Below, one piece after another: positions 1 to 6,025 of a stretch of DNA of 6,392 nt. Source of the DNA: Candidatus Pacearchaeota archaeon CG10_big_fil_rev_8_21_14_0_10_32_14 (GTDB taxonomy: Archaea; Nanobdellota; Nanobdellia; Pacearchaeales; GW2011-AR1). A program made the position numbers and the translations under genes. The notes under the pieces are model-generated. The model worked only from the letters and a program-made list of their open reading frames with translations, made no database searches and was not told where the DNA came from. The DNA lies in assembly GCA_002763085.1 (NCBI GenBank), contig PFCY01000027.1, positions 1 to 6,392 on the forward strand, read 5' to 3'. Position 1 is the stretch's first letter; each line of letters starts with the position of its first letter.

Positions 1-92
1 TATGGGATAAGATAAAATTGGAAAGTTATGGAGAAGTTACGTAGGTACTGTGGATAAAAAAACCAAATAAAAAGAATATTTTATTATTTTCG

Positions 93-266
93 ATGCTTGG
101 ATTTTTAATAGCAATTTGGATTGAATATATGGCAGTTTATCTTTTGCACAAATGGGAATATTCAGAATTGATGCCGGTGATTTTTGGAATTGGCCTTTCT
201 CCACTTGTTCAACTGACAACCACAGGACTAATGACAATATATTTCTTGAGAAAATTTATTCTATAA
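93..266 (+). CDS. C-terminal part of a small hypothetical membrane protein (start uncertain, frame interrupted upstream)
   Basis: From the ATG at 93 to the TAA at 264-266 the frame encodes 57 residues beginning MLGFLIAIWIEYMAVYLL and ending FLRKFIL. It contains one or two hydrophobic segments (about residues 1-18 and 26-50) separated by a polar HKWEYSE stretch, so an integral membrane protein is likely. No family is recognised. The same frame stays coding-like upstream: after an in-frame TAG at 42-44 it reads VLWIKKPNKKNILLFS, and before that TAG it reads WDKIKLESYGEVT back to the window edge. The gene may therefore be the tail of a longer protein broken by an amber codon or a sequencing error. 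Alternatively it is a short gene starting at 93; the AT-rich run near 65-72 would then be at TATA-box distance. No Shine-Dalgarno is seen before 93. Confidence 0.45.
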   Translation: MLGFLIAIWIEYMAVYLLHKWEYSELMPVIFGIGLSPLVQLTTTGLMTIYFLRKFIL

Positions 267-305
267 ATTTTATTCTTACAGGAATCTCATAATCAGTAAA
301 TATAT

Positions 306-1262
306 TTATTTTTTTTGAGCAAGTTCATAAAGTGAAACACTTTTCTTATAAAAACTTTTTTTTTCGATTGCTTCAACTCTACTAAAATATGGATAATCTG
401 GAAGTATACTCGCAACCCTTGCAGCAGTTTCCAAATCACCTTTTACTTGAACTTGAATTGGACGAGCCGAATTATATTCTCTACTTATTGAAAAATTACC
501 AACTTCAACTTTTCCATTATGAAAAAAATGGTCGTATTCGTTAGGAATATTATTAAAATCATCAAGTTTAACCTCTCCTTTAAATTCTAATCTAACATTA
601 TCCCCCCGTTCATTTCTAACTTCTTTATGAACAATTCCACGAGACACAATATAATCTCCAATATCAACCCCATTATGAGGAATATGCACAAATAAATGTG
701 AACTTCTAGGAGATAAAAACTCTTCACTCGGCCAAGACACAGAATAATCTCCTGAGCCAATTCTAAATTTTCTAAGTGATGAAAATATTTCAGGAGGCAA
801 TCCGTGCCAAACACCAAGCGGCATTTGATATTTTAATTCTAAACCGATTTCGACAGGTTTATCTCCAATAGATTCTGCAAATCTTCTGTTTGCATCAATA
901 CCAACTGGAGTAAGAATTCTATCTATATAATTATGAAAATTATGGTCTTGTGTAACAAATGTTAATTCATATTCAGGAGAAAATAAAAAATTAAAATCAA
1001 TACCGTCTTCTCTAGGAGATACAGCAGTTACATTCAGCGGAACTCCATTCATAACTGGAACTGTCATCTCAATCGATTTGGGTTTATCTCCATAATGTTG
1101 AGCTTTTCTATTAGATAGATTTATTCCCATATTTACAGAATTTCCATCAAAGACAACTTTATCAACATTAACCGGTTCTGGAAGATTTAATTTTTGTTTA
1201 AGAGATTTAACTATTGGATTCGATATAGAATTTGATGGTTCTCTTTTTAACTCAAACACCAT
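306..1262 (-). CDS. Hypothetical protein, 318 aa, family not recognised
   Basis: A complete frame of 318 residues on the - strand that I cannot assign to a family. It has no signal peptide, membrane segment, cysteine pair or nucleotide-binding motif that I can see. Alternating polar and hydrophobic stretches (IEMTVPVMNGVPLNV, VEIGLELKYQMPLGV, VRLEFKGEVKLDDF) suggest a mostly beta-strand soluble protein. The motif GDKP followed by an I and then a P-L-x-V pattern occurs at residues 58-77 and again at 133-151, about 75 residues apart, hinting at two related domains. The middle contains His/Pro-rich segments (VWHGLPPE at 151-158, FVHIPHNG at 191-198). The ATG at 1262 is preferred because a TATA-like box lies 24-25 bp upstream, which fits a leaderless transcript. 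It follows the carboxypeptidase gene on the same strand with a 52-bp gap, but its own promoter argues against strict co-transcription. Confidence 0.85.
   Translation of the reverse strand: MVFELKREPSNSISNPIVKSLKQKLNLPEPVNVDKVVFDGNSVNMGINLSNRKAQHYGDKPKSIEMTVPVMNGVPLNVTAVSPREDGIDFNFLFSPEYELTFVTQDHNFHNYIDRILTPVGIDANRRFAESIGDKPVEIGLELKYQMPLGVWHGLPPEIFSSLRKFRIGSGDYSVSWPSEEFLSPRSSHLFVHIPHNGVDIGDYIVSRGIVHKEVRNERGDNVRLEFKGEVKLDDFNNIPNEYDHFFHNGKVEVGNFSISREYNSARPIQVQVKGDLETAARVASILPDYPYFSRVEAIEKKSFYKKSVSLYELAQKK
309..316 (+). terminator. T8 run, possible + strand terminator
   Basis: A run of eight T lies about 43 bases after the stop of the left-hand membrane-protein frame, following AT-rich sequence and without a clear hairpin. 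Archaeal RNA polymerase can stop at U-runs alone, so this could end the + transcript. It lies inside the 3' end of the convergent gene, where it encodes lysines, so it may have no role in termination. Confidence 0.25.
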
Positions 1263-1282
1263 TAAAATAAATCGTTCACCAC

Positions 1283-1290
1283 TTTATAAA
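1283..1290 (-). promoter_or_regulatory. TATA box of the 318-aa hypothetical gene
   Basis: The self-complementary octamer TTTATAAA is centred 24-25 bp upstream of the ATG at 1262. That is the spacing expected between an archaeal TATA box and the transcription start, so the mRNA would start at or next to the ATG. The GGTGA at 1276-1280 (- strand) resembles a Shine-Dalgarno but is too far from the ATG and upstream of the predicted transcript start. Confidence 0.5.
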
Positions 1291-1314
1291 ATAAATTATA
1301 CTAAACTATAACAA

Positions 1315-2820
1315 TCAAAGATCATAAATTTCCTTATATTTATTTCTCAAATAATCGACATACACTTTTGGATTTAAACCTTCTCCTGTAACATTTTTAA
1401 TAATGTCTTCGGCTGTTCGAGTTCTTCCATAAACAAATATTTTTTCTTTAAGCCATTCTCTTATTCTTGAAAAATCTCCATTTTGAATATCTTTATCAAT
1501 ATCAGGAAAATCTTTTCTGAGTGCTTTATGTAATTGAGAAGCGTAAATACTTCCTATTGCATACGTTGGAAAATATCCAAAATATCCAAGCCCCCAATGG
1601 GAATCTTGCAAAATTCCATCTTTATCGCTGTCAGGAACAACTCCAATTAAATCTTTCATTTTCTCATTCCAGAGTTCAGGTAAATCATCGACGTTTATTG
1701 TCCCATCAATAAGACCCAGCTCAAGTTCAAACCTTAAAATGACGTGGAGAGGATAATGTATCTCATCGCTTTCGATTCGGATCAAACTAGGTTCAATCAT
1801 ATTAACTTCTTTATACCATAAATCTTTTTTTCCATTTAGATCATAATATTCATCAAAATGACCAAAATAATGTTCCCAAAAATCTTTGTTTGAAGCGATC
1901 ATAATTTCCCAAAATCTAGACTGAGATTCGTGAAGACCACAGCTAGGAGAATCATATAAAATAGTATAAAGATATTTCTTTGGTATAAATGATTCATATA
2001 ACGCATGTCCAGATTCATGGATCGTCGATTTAAAAGCAAACAATGGATGTTCTCTGATATTTGTAGTGATTCTCACATCCTCGGCGCCAACATGAGAAGA
2101 AAAAGGATGTTCTGAAAAATCCATCCTTGAAAAATCACTTCCCAATCCGATCTTTTCCATTACATGCTTCGCAAGAAGAATTTGTTTATCTGCAGGAAAA
2201 TCTTTTTTCATCAAAATAAATTCTTGATTTTTATAAGTGTCAGATTTTTTTATATCATCAAGCAAAGATTTAATTTCTTTTTTTAGATAATCAAATTGTG
2301 GTTTAAGTTTTTCTACAGTCATGCCCTCTTCATAGTCATCAAAAAGACCGTTGTATGGATGTCCAGGCAAACCGATATATTCTGCTTCTTTTCTTTTTAG
2401 TTCAACTATTTTTTTTAAATGAGGGGAAAAAACATTGAAATCTTTTTTATCTCTCGCTTCCTGCCAAGCAGCAAAAGCCATTGATTTGACCATCGATAAT
2501 TCTTTTACAAACTCAGGGGGTAATTTTCTTGACTTAGAGACATCCTTATAAAATTTTTGAATATTTATTTTATCATCTTCAGATAGATTTTCTGAATCAA
2601 TATAACTCGTCAGTCTCTCTAAAGTTTCAAACAATTCATCACTTGATTGTTTTTTATGTATCATCGAGCTCAAATACGCTTTTTGCTCGGCTCTAAAATC
2701 AATTGCATTTTTTGGCATATACGTTTCCATATCCCATGACAACAATGATTTTATTCTGTCAAGAAGAAATATCTCTCTTTGATAATTATACATTAATTCC
2801 AAATCTCTTTTTAAATCCAT
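1315..2820 (-). CDS. M32-family metallocarboxypeptidase (carboxypeptidase Taq type)
   Basis: This 501-residue protein has the usual length of the M32 family (thermostable carboxypeptidase 1), zinc enzymes that remove C-terminal residues from peptides in the cytoplasm. All six family signatures are visible in order: HPF at 238-240, DVRIT at 248-252, the zinc motif HESGH at 268-272 (H268 and H272 as ligands, E269 catalytic), HESQ at 297-300 with E298 as third ligand, IRIESD at 347-352, and GILQDSHW at 402-409. Further family features are SWDMETYMP near the N-terminus (28-36), DEIHYPLHVILRFE (352-365) and GYFGYFPTYAIGSIYASQ (412-429). There is no signal peptide. The likely role is peptide turnover after proteolysis (inference). 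It diverges from mnmA across a 50-bp spacer; a TATA-like element 26-27 bp upstream suggests a leaderless mRNA. Nothing is truncated or missing. Confidence 0.97.
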   Translation of the reverse strand: MDLKRDLELMYNYQREIFLLDRIKSLLSWDMETYMPKNAIDFRAEQKAYLSSMIHKKQSSDELFETLERLTSYIDSENLSEDDKINIQKFYKDVSKSRKLPPEFVKELSMVKSMAFAAWQEARDKKDFNVFSPHLKKIVELKRKEAEYIGLPGHPYNGLFDDYEEGMTVEKLKPQFDYLKKEIKSLLDDIKKSDTYKNQEFILMKKDFPADKQILLAKHVMEKIGLGSDFSRMDFSEHPFSSHVGAEDVRITTNIREHPLFAFKSTIHESGHALYESFIPKKYLYTILYDSPSCGLHESQSRFWEIMIASNKDFWEHYFGHFDEYYDLNGKKDLWYKEVNMIEPSLIRIESDEIHYPLHVILRFELELGLIDGTINVDDLPELWNEKMKDLIGVVPDSDKDGILQDSHWGLGYFGYFPTYAIGSIYASQLHKALRKDFPDIDKDIQNGDFSRIREWLKEKIFVYGRTRTAEDIIKNVTGEGLNPKVYVDYLRNKYKEIYDL

Positions 2821-2842
2821 TAAGTCAAATTATTGTGAAGAC

Positions 2843-2850
2843 TTATAAAT
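2843..2850. promoter_or_regulatory. Shared, near-symmetrical TATA box of the divergent M32 and mnmA genes
   Basis: TTATAAAT on the + strand reads ATTTATAA on the - strand, so it resembles an archaeal TATA box in both directions. Its centre is about 24-25 bp from the mnmA ATG (2871) and 26-27 bp from the M32 ATG (2820). Purine-rich BRE-like sequence flanks it on each side (GTGAAGAC upstream on +, CTAAAAAC upstream on -). No second TATA candidate at suitable distance is seen in the 50-bp spacer, and neither gene has a Shine-Dalgarno. Both transcripts are therefore predicted to be leaderless. Confidence 0.55.
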
Positions 2851-2870
2851 GTTTTTAGTCTGTCTTATAT

Positions 2871-4214
2871 ATGAAAGAAAAAGTCCTTGTCGCAATGTCT
2901 GGAGGAGTTGATTCTAGTGTAGCAGCATTGATTATGAAACAGAAAGGCTACGAAGTTATCGGCGTTTTTATGAAATGTTTTTCAGATACAAAAGATCCCC
3001 TAACTGGAGAATGTAACTGGCGTTCTGAAAGAAGAATGGCAATCCAAATCGCTTCGCTCCTTGATATTCCCCTCCACACTGAAGATTATGAAAAAGAATA
3101 TAAAAAATTAGTGATTAAGGAAATGATAAACTCATACAAAAAAGGCATAACACCAAATCCTGACGTAGACTGTAATAACAAAATAAAATTCCCTCTACTT
3201 TGGAAAGCGGCTAAAAAATACAAGTGCAATTATCTTGTAACAGGACACTATGTAAGAATTCTAAAATCAAAAAATAAAAATAAATCCAGCAAATTCGTTA
3301 ATTCAGTGTTGCCTCGGGTGGGTGGCGAGGGCGGGAGAGTGGATGACGAGCAATTTCGTGATAAGGGTGTAAGTATAGGAAAGGTGGGCGAGATTGCGAG
3401 ATGGGATAATGAACTCGCGAGCGATAGAAAAAATCAAACATTTCAACTCCACAGAGCAAAAGCAGAAAACAAAGACCAATCATATTTTTTATATCGTTTA
3501 ACCCAAAACGATTTATCACATACAATCTTTCCAATCGGAGAATTTTCTAAAGATGAAGTTAGAGAAATTGCAAGAAAAAATAATTTCCCAAACGCTGATA
3601 AAAAAGGGACGAGCGGAATTTGTTTTATTGGAAAAATAAATGTTAAAGAATATTTAAAAAACAAGATCAAACAAAAAAAAGGAGATATACTTGATCCCTC
3701 TGGGAAAAAAATCGGGGAACACGACGGAATTTATTTTTATACCGTCGGCGAAAGGATCGGTCCTCGCCATGGAATTAACTTTGAAAAGCAAGAACCAAAC
3801 AAACAATTAGTAAGGAGATGGTACGTCGCAAGAAAAGATACTGTAAAAAATATCTTAATTGTTGCACCCCAAGATCATCCACTTCTTTATAGAAAAATAA
3901 TTTTAGTTAAAGAACTTCACCTCATAAATCCTAAAGAAAAACTTCCAAAACAAATTGATGTTAGAATCCGACATGTTGGGGAATTGCTTGATGCAGAGTT
4001 TAATGGTTTATCAAAAAGCGACTTTACTAATTCAAACACTTCACTGGGCATGGTGGGCGGGGGTGGAGGTGGGCTGAGTAAAGTCGCAGAAAACAATAAA
4101 ATAAAAATAACACTCAAAACACCCATAACAGGAATCAGTGAAGGCCAAGCGATTGTATTCTACAAAAAAAATTCTTCACTAGTTTTAGGTGGAGGAGTTA
4201 TAAGTTTTCAATAA
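2871..4214 (+). CDS. mnmA: tRNA-specific 2-thiouridylase MnmA with two in-frame insertions
   Basis: MnmA uses ATP and a persulfide sulfur donor to make 2-thiouridine at wobble position 34 of tRNAs. Visible signatures are the PP-loop SGGVDSS (10-16), TPNPDVDCNNKIKF with the first catalytic cysteine C101, TGHY (124-127), KDQSYFLYRL (201-210), GTSGICFIG with the second catalytic cysteine C251, YTVGERIG (290-297), RRWYVARKD, and LGGGVIS at the C-terminus. In E. coli the two cysteines are about 97 residues apart; here they are 150 apart. The difference is a GC-rich insertion at about residues 139-189. A second, Gly-rich insertion lies at about 381-405. These bring the protein to 447 aa against a usual 350-380. 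All catalytic motifs are intact, so activity is likely. MnmA is chiefly bacterial and organellar, so transfer into this lineage is plausible. The promoter is shared with the divergent M32 gene, and the ATG is close to the expected transcript start. Confidence 0.96.
   Translation: MKEKVLVAMSGGVDSSVAALIMKQKGYEVIGVFMKCFSDTKDPLTGECNWRSERRMAIQIASLLDIPLHTEDYEKEYKKLVIKEMINSYKKGITPNPDVDCNNKIKFPLLWKAAKKYKCNYLVTGHYVRILKSKNKNKSSKFVNSVLPRVGGEGGRVDDEQFRDKGVSIGKVGEIARWDNELASDRKNQTFQLHRAKAENKDQSYFLYRLTQNDLSHTIFPIGEFSKDEVREIARKNNFPNADKKGTSGICFIGKINVKEYLKNKIKQKKGDILDPSGKKIGEHDGIYFYTVGERIGPRHGINFEKQEPNKQLVRRWYVARKDTVKNILIVAPQDHPLLYRKIILVKELHLINPKEKLPKQIDVRIRHVGELLDAEFNGLSKSDFTNSNTSLGMVGGGGGGLSKVAENNKIKITLKTPITGISEGQAIVFYKKNSSLVLGGGVISFQ
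3285..3437 (+). repeat. In-frame GC-rich insertion in mnmA with a G-quadruplex motif
   Basis: These bases encode about 51 residues that MnmA normally lacks, between TGHYVRI and the FQL...KDQSYFL block. Boundaries are estimated from the protein. From 3311 to 3420 I count 61 G or C of 110, far above the AT-rich surroundings. G-runs at 3316-3318, 3320-3322, 3329-3331 and 3333-3335 (loops of 1, 6 and 1) make a G-quadruplex-type motif on the coding strand. CCTCG at 3312-3316 pairs with CGAGG at 3326-3330, and GCGAG at 3396-3400 with CTCGC at 3414-3418. The frame stays open. The peptide (for example VGGEGGRVDDE and ARWDNELASDRKNQ) is polar and probably a surface loop. It looks like inserted repeat DNA; a diverged lineage-specific loop is the alternative. 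Confidence 0.5.
4018..4087 (+). repeat. 70-bp G-rich element with perfect 11-bp inverted ends inside mnmA
   Basis: GCGACTTTACT at 4018-4028 is matched by its exact reverse complement AGTAAAGTCGC at 4077-4087. They enclose 48 bases with G-runs at 4046-4048, 4055-4057, 4059-4063 and 4071-4073, a G-quadruplex-type pattern. From 4041 to 4080, 27 of 40 bases are G or C, unlike the AT-rich flanks. It is read in frame as about 24 residues (KSDFTNSNTSLGM, then six glycines, then LSKVA) that are not part of the usual MnmA C-terminal domain. No clear target-site duplication is visible. The structure fits a small palindromic insertion element tolerated in a surface loop. Confidence 0.55.
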
Positions 4215-4218
4215 CCTT

Positions 4219-4226
4219 TTTATAAT
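4219..4226 (+). promoter_or_regulatory. TATA box of the nitroreductase gene
   Basis: TTTATAAT lies in the 31-bp gap after mnmA, centred 23-24 bp before the ATG at 4246. This spacing predicts a leaderless mRNA, and there is no Shine-Dalgarno before the ATG. The gene can therefore be transcribed independently of mnmA, although read-through from mnmA is also possible. Confidence 0.5.
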
Positions 4227-4245
4227 CCTATTTCTTATCTTTTTC

Positions 4246-4797
4246 ATGGATCTGACACAAGTAATTAAATCAAGACATTCAGTAAGAAAATTTTCTTCAA
4301 AAACTCCTGACTGGAGAGATATAATTCAGTGCATAGATCTCATGCGATATTCTCCAATGGCAGGAAATATTTTTTCTTTAAAATTTATAATGGTCGATGA
4401 TCAAAAGAAAATAAACGAACTTTCAAAAGCATCAGAACAAGAACACGTGAACGAAGCTCAATACGTTTTAGTCGTTTGCTCTGAAAAAAAACTAACACTC
4501 AATGCTCATCCCGAAAGAGGTGAAACTTACTGCAAACAACAAGCAGGAGCTGCAATTCAAAATTTTCTTCTTAAAATAACAGAAATTGGACTGTCATCTT
4601 GTTGGGTCGGTTTATTCGATGAAATAGAAGTCAAAAGAACTTTGAATATTCCACCAGAAGTCGAAGTCGAAGCAATATTACCTATCGGCTTTGAAAGAGG
4701 AATTCCAAAAGTGAGACGAAAACCAATCTTAGATAGTTGTTTATATTTCAACAGTTATAGGAACAAATTTATGAAAAAACAAAAACGTGTGAATTAA
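4246..4797 (+). CDS. Nitroreductase-family FMN-dependent oxidoreductase
   Basis: The 183-residue protein has the pattern of the nitroreductase superfamily, cytoplasmic homodimeric flavoproteins that use FMN and NAD(P)H. Visible landmarks are SRHSVRKF (9-16), the basic FMN-phosphate-binding start of the family; SPMAGNIFSLKFIMV (36-50), matching the usual SPSAGN-x-Q-P-W/F strand; VLVVCSE (74-80); QQAGAAIQNFLLKITEIGL (98-116), the long central helix; SSCWVG (117-122); and ILPIGFE (144-150). The length is at the short end for the family. Substrates in this family vary widely (nitroaromatics, quinones, flavins), and nothing here identifies one. The Q-P-W element after AGN is replaced by IFSL, so typical nitroreductase specificity should not be assumed. 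It follows mnmA by 31 bp on the same strand but has its own TATA-like box. The C-terminus is strongly basic (MKKQKRVN). Confidence 0.93.
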   Translation: MDLTQVIKSRHSVRKFSSKTPDWRDIIQCIDLMRYSPMAGNIFSLKFIMVDDQKKINELSKASEQEHVNEAQYVLVVCSEKKLTLNAHPERGETYCKQQAGAAIQNFLLKITEIGLSSCWVGLFDEIEVKRTLNIPPEVEVEAILPIGFERGIPKVRRKPILDSCLYFNSYRNKFMKKQKRVN

Positions 4798-4821
4798 ACA
4801 TTTTATCTGAATTCTAAAAAT

Positions 4822-4852
4822 AAAAAAAGTGCCCCTCATTTCTGAGGAGCAC
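4822..4852 (-). terminator. Hairpin plus T7 terminator of ftsZ, between convergent genes
   Basis: GTGCCCCTCA (4829-4838) and TGAGGAGCAC (4843-4852) form a 10-bp stem with one C-A mismatch and a TTTC loop. On the - strand the stem is followed immediately by seven T (complement of 4822-4828) and then ATTTTTAG, the layout of an intrinsic terminator 25 bases after the ftsZ stop. On the + strand no T-run follows, so for the nitroreductase transcript it may act only as a 3'-end stem. Confidence 0.75.
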
Positions 4853-4876
4853 CACTAATAAAAAAATTTAAATTAT

Positions 4877-5956
4877 TTATCTGTAAAGTTCAATTCCTAA
4901 ATCAGAAATTTCTCTAGAGTGTGGTAAAGCTCTGTCTTCAACAGATTTACCTAATACATATGGAGATTTAACTCCAGTCATAATAGTTATAACTCTTACC
5001 TTACCAATAAAGTCTTTACTAATTCTTGCTCCAATGATTACTTGTGCTTCCGGACTCAAATTTTCCGAAACGATTCTACCTATGTGGTCGAACTCTTCAA
5101 GTTTTAAGTCAGGTCCGCAAGTTACGTGTATCAAAGCGCCAGTAGCGCCTCTATAATCAACGTCTAAAAGTGGGTGCGTCAATGCTTGTCGTACTGCTTC
5201 ATTAACTCTGTCCTGTGAGTCGTTCTCTCCAATACCAATAACAGCAACGCCACCATCTTTCATTATTGCTGAAACGTCTGCATAGTCAAGGTTAATTAAA
5301 CTTGGCAATGTTATTGTCTCAACAATACCTTTTATCATTGTAGATACAAGTTCGTTAGCAACAGCAAATGCTTGTTCAATCGGCAATTGTCCCGCAACAT
5401 CAACTAATCGTCCATTATCAAGTACAATACATGTATCTGTAACTTCTCTTAGTTCTTGTAGTCCAAATTCTGCCTTGTCGATTCTTGCTTTTTCACATTC
5501 AAAGGGCATGGTTACGACACCAATAACGACAGCTCCACTCTCCTTAGCAAGCTGAGCGATAACTGGTGCAGCTCCTGTTCCTGTTCCGCCGCCCATTCCT
5601 GATACTACAAATACCATATCAGCTCCAGAAATAGCTCTTTTGATCTCTGATATAGCTTCTTTAGCAGCCTCTCTTCCTCTTTGTGGAAGTCCTCCGCATC
5701 CTAGACCTCTTGTTAACTCTTTTCCTATTAACAATTTTTCATCGGATTTTGTTACACTTAAATGTAACGCGTCAGTATTTGCCGCATATATGCTAGCGCC
5801 GTTTATTCCTTTGTTAAAAAGCCAAGTCACAGCATTACAACCCATACCACCAACTCCAACAACCTTGATGTTAGCTTTTCCAGCCCTTAGTTCATCAAAG
5901 TTAATACTGTGTGTACTTGCATGCTCTATTGCTTCTTTTGCAAATTCTAGTACCAT
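4877..5956 (-). CDS. ftsZ: Cell division protein FtsZ (archaeal type)
   Basis: FtsZ is the tubulin-like GTPase that polymerises into the division ring at midcell. The 359-residue protein shows the nucleotide-binding loop GVGGMGCNAV (34-43), NTDALHL (60-66), the tubulin signature GGGTGTG (122-128), the GTP/base contact region around DNGRLVDVA (180-188), and the T7 loop NLDYAD (222-227) with the catalytic aspartates D224 and D227. GGMGCN replaces the common bacterial GGAGNN. An N-terminal extension of about 28 residues precedes the GTPase domain. After the domain there is only a short tail ending ISDLGIELYR rather than a long linker. That conserved-looking end could be the site that binds a membrane tether such as SepF (inference). 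The ATG at 5956 is supported by an AAGGAGGA Shine-Dalgarno 12 bases upstream. The gene has its own promoter and a strong terminator, so it is monocistronic. Confidence 0.98.
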   Translation of the reverse strand: MVLEFAKEAIEHASTHSINFDELRAGKANIKVVGVGGMGCNAVTWLFNKGINGASIYAANTDALHLSVTKSDEKLLIGKELTRGLGCGGLPQRGREAAKEAISEIKRAISGADMVFVVSGMGGGTGTGAAPVIAQLAKESGAVVIGVVTMPFECEKARIDKAEFGLQELREVTDTCIVLDNGRLVDVAGQLPIEQAFAVANELVSTMIKGIVETITLPSLINLDYADVSAIMKDGGVAVIGIGENDSQDRVNEAVRQALTHPLLDVDYRGATGALIHVTCGPDLKLEEFDHIGRIVSENLSPEAQVIIGARISKDFIGKVRVITIMTGVKSPYVLGKSVEDRALPHSREISDLGIELYR

Positions 5957-5968
5957 TTTTCTCTTTTG

Positions 5969-5976
5969 TCCTCCTT
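5969..5976 (-). promoter_or_regulatory. Strong Shine-Dalgarno of ftsZ
   Basis: The - strand reads AAGGAGGA here, with 12 bases to the ATG at 5956, slightly longer than the usual spacing. It is the only convincing ribosome binding site in the window. It implies that ftsZ mRNA has a real leader, in contrast to the other genes. Confidence 0.75.
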
Positions 5977-6003
5977 ACATCTGTATGGGAAGGTTTTTGA
6001 AGC

Positions 6004-6025
6004 AAACTTTTCAAAAGAAAAGTTT
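6004..6025 (-). promoter_or_regulatory. Perfect 9-bp dyad between the ftsZ TATA box and its expected start site
   Basis: AAACTTTTC (6004-6012) and GAAAAGTTT (6017-6025) are perfect inverted repeats around AAAA. The dyad overlaps the downstream edge of the TATA box (6023-6030) and extends to just before the expected transcript start near 6000. In archaea this is where repressors that block polymerase recruitment bind, so it is a candidate operator. An AT-rich chance palindrome cannot be excluded. Confidence 0.45.

Noticed and set aside
42..44. Pyrrolysine codon at the TAG
   Set aside because: No Pyl machinery, PYLIS-like structure or known Pyl protein is visible; a mutation, an assembly error or a separate gene is simpler.
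1521..1712. 63-residue + strand open frame inside the M32 gene
   Set aside because: It is the antisense shadow of the conserved GYFGYFPTYAIGSIYASQ region, with no promoter or family.
3285..3437. Intein in MnmA
   Set aside because: About 51 residues is far too short, and there is no Cys/Ser start or His-Asn end with splicing blocks.
3298..3534. - strand open frame across the first mnmA insertion (Pro/Arg/His-rich)
   Set aside because: It is antisense to intact MnmA motifs, and the composition is what a G-rich coding strand gives on its complement.
3917..4126. - strand open frame with a poly-proline run across the second mnmA insertion
   Set aside because: The prolines are the complement of the glycine/G-run element; the frame lies within mnmA and matches no family.
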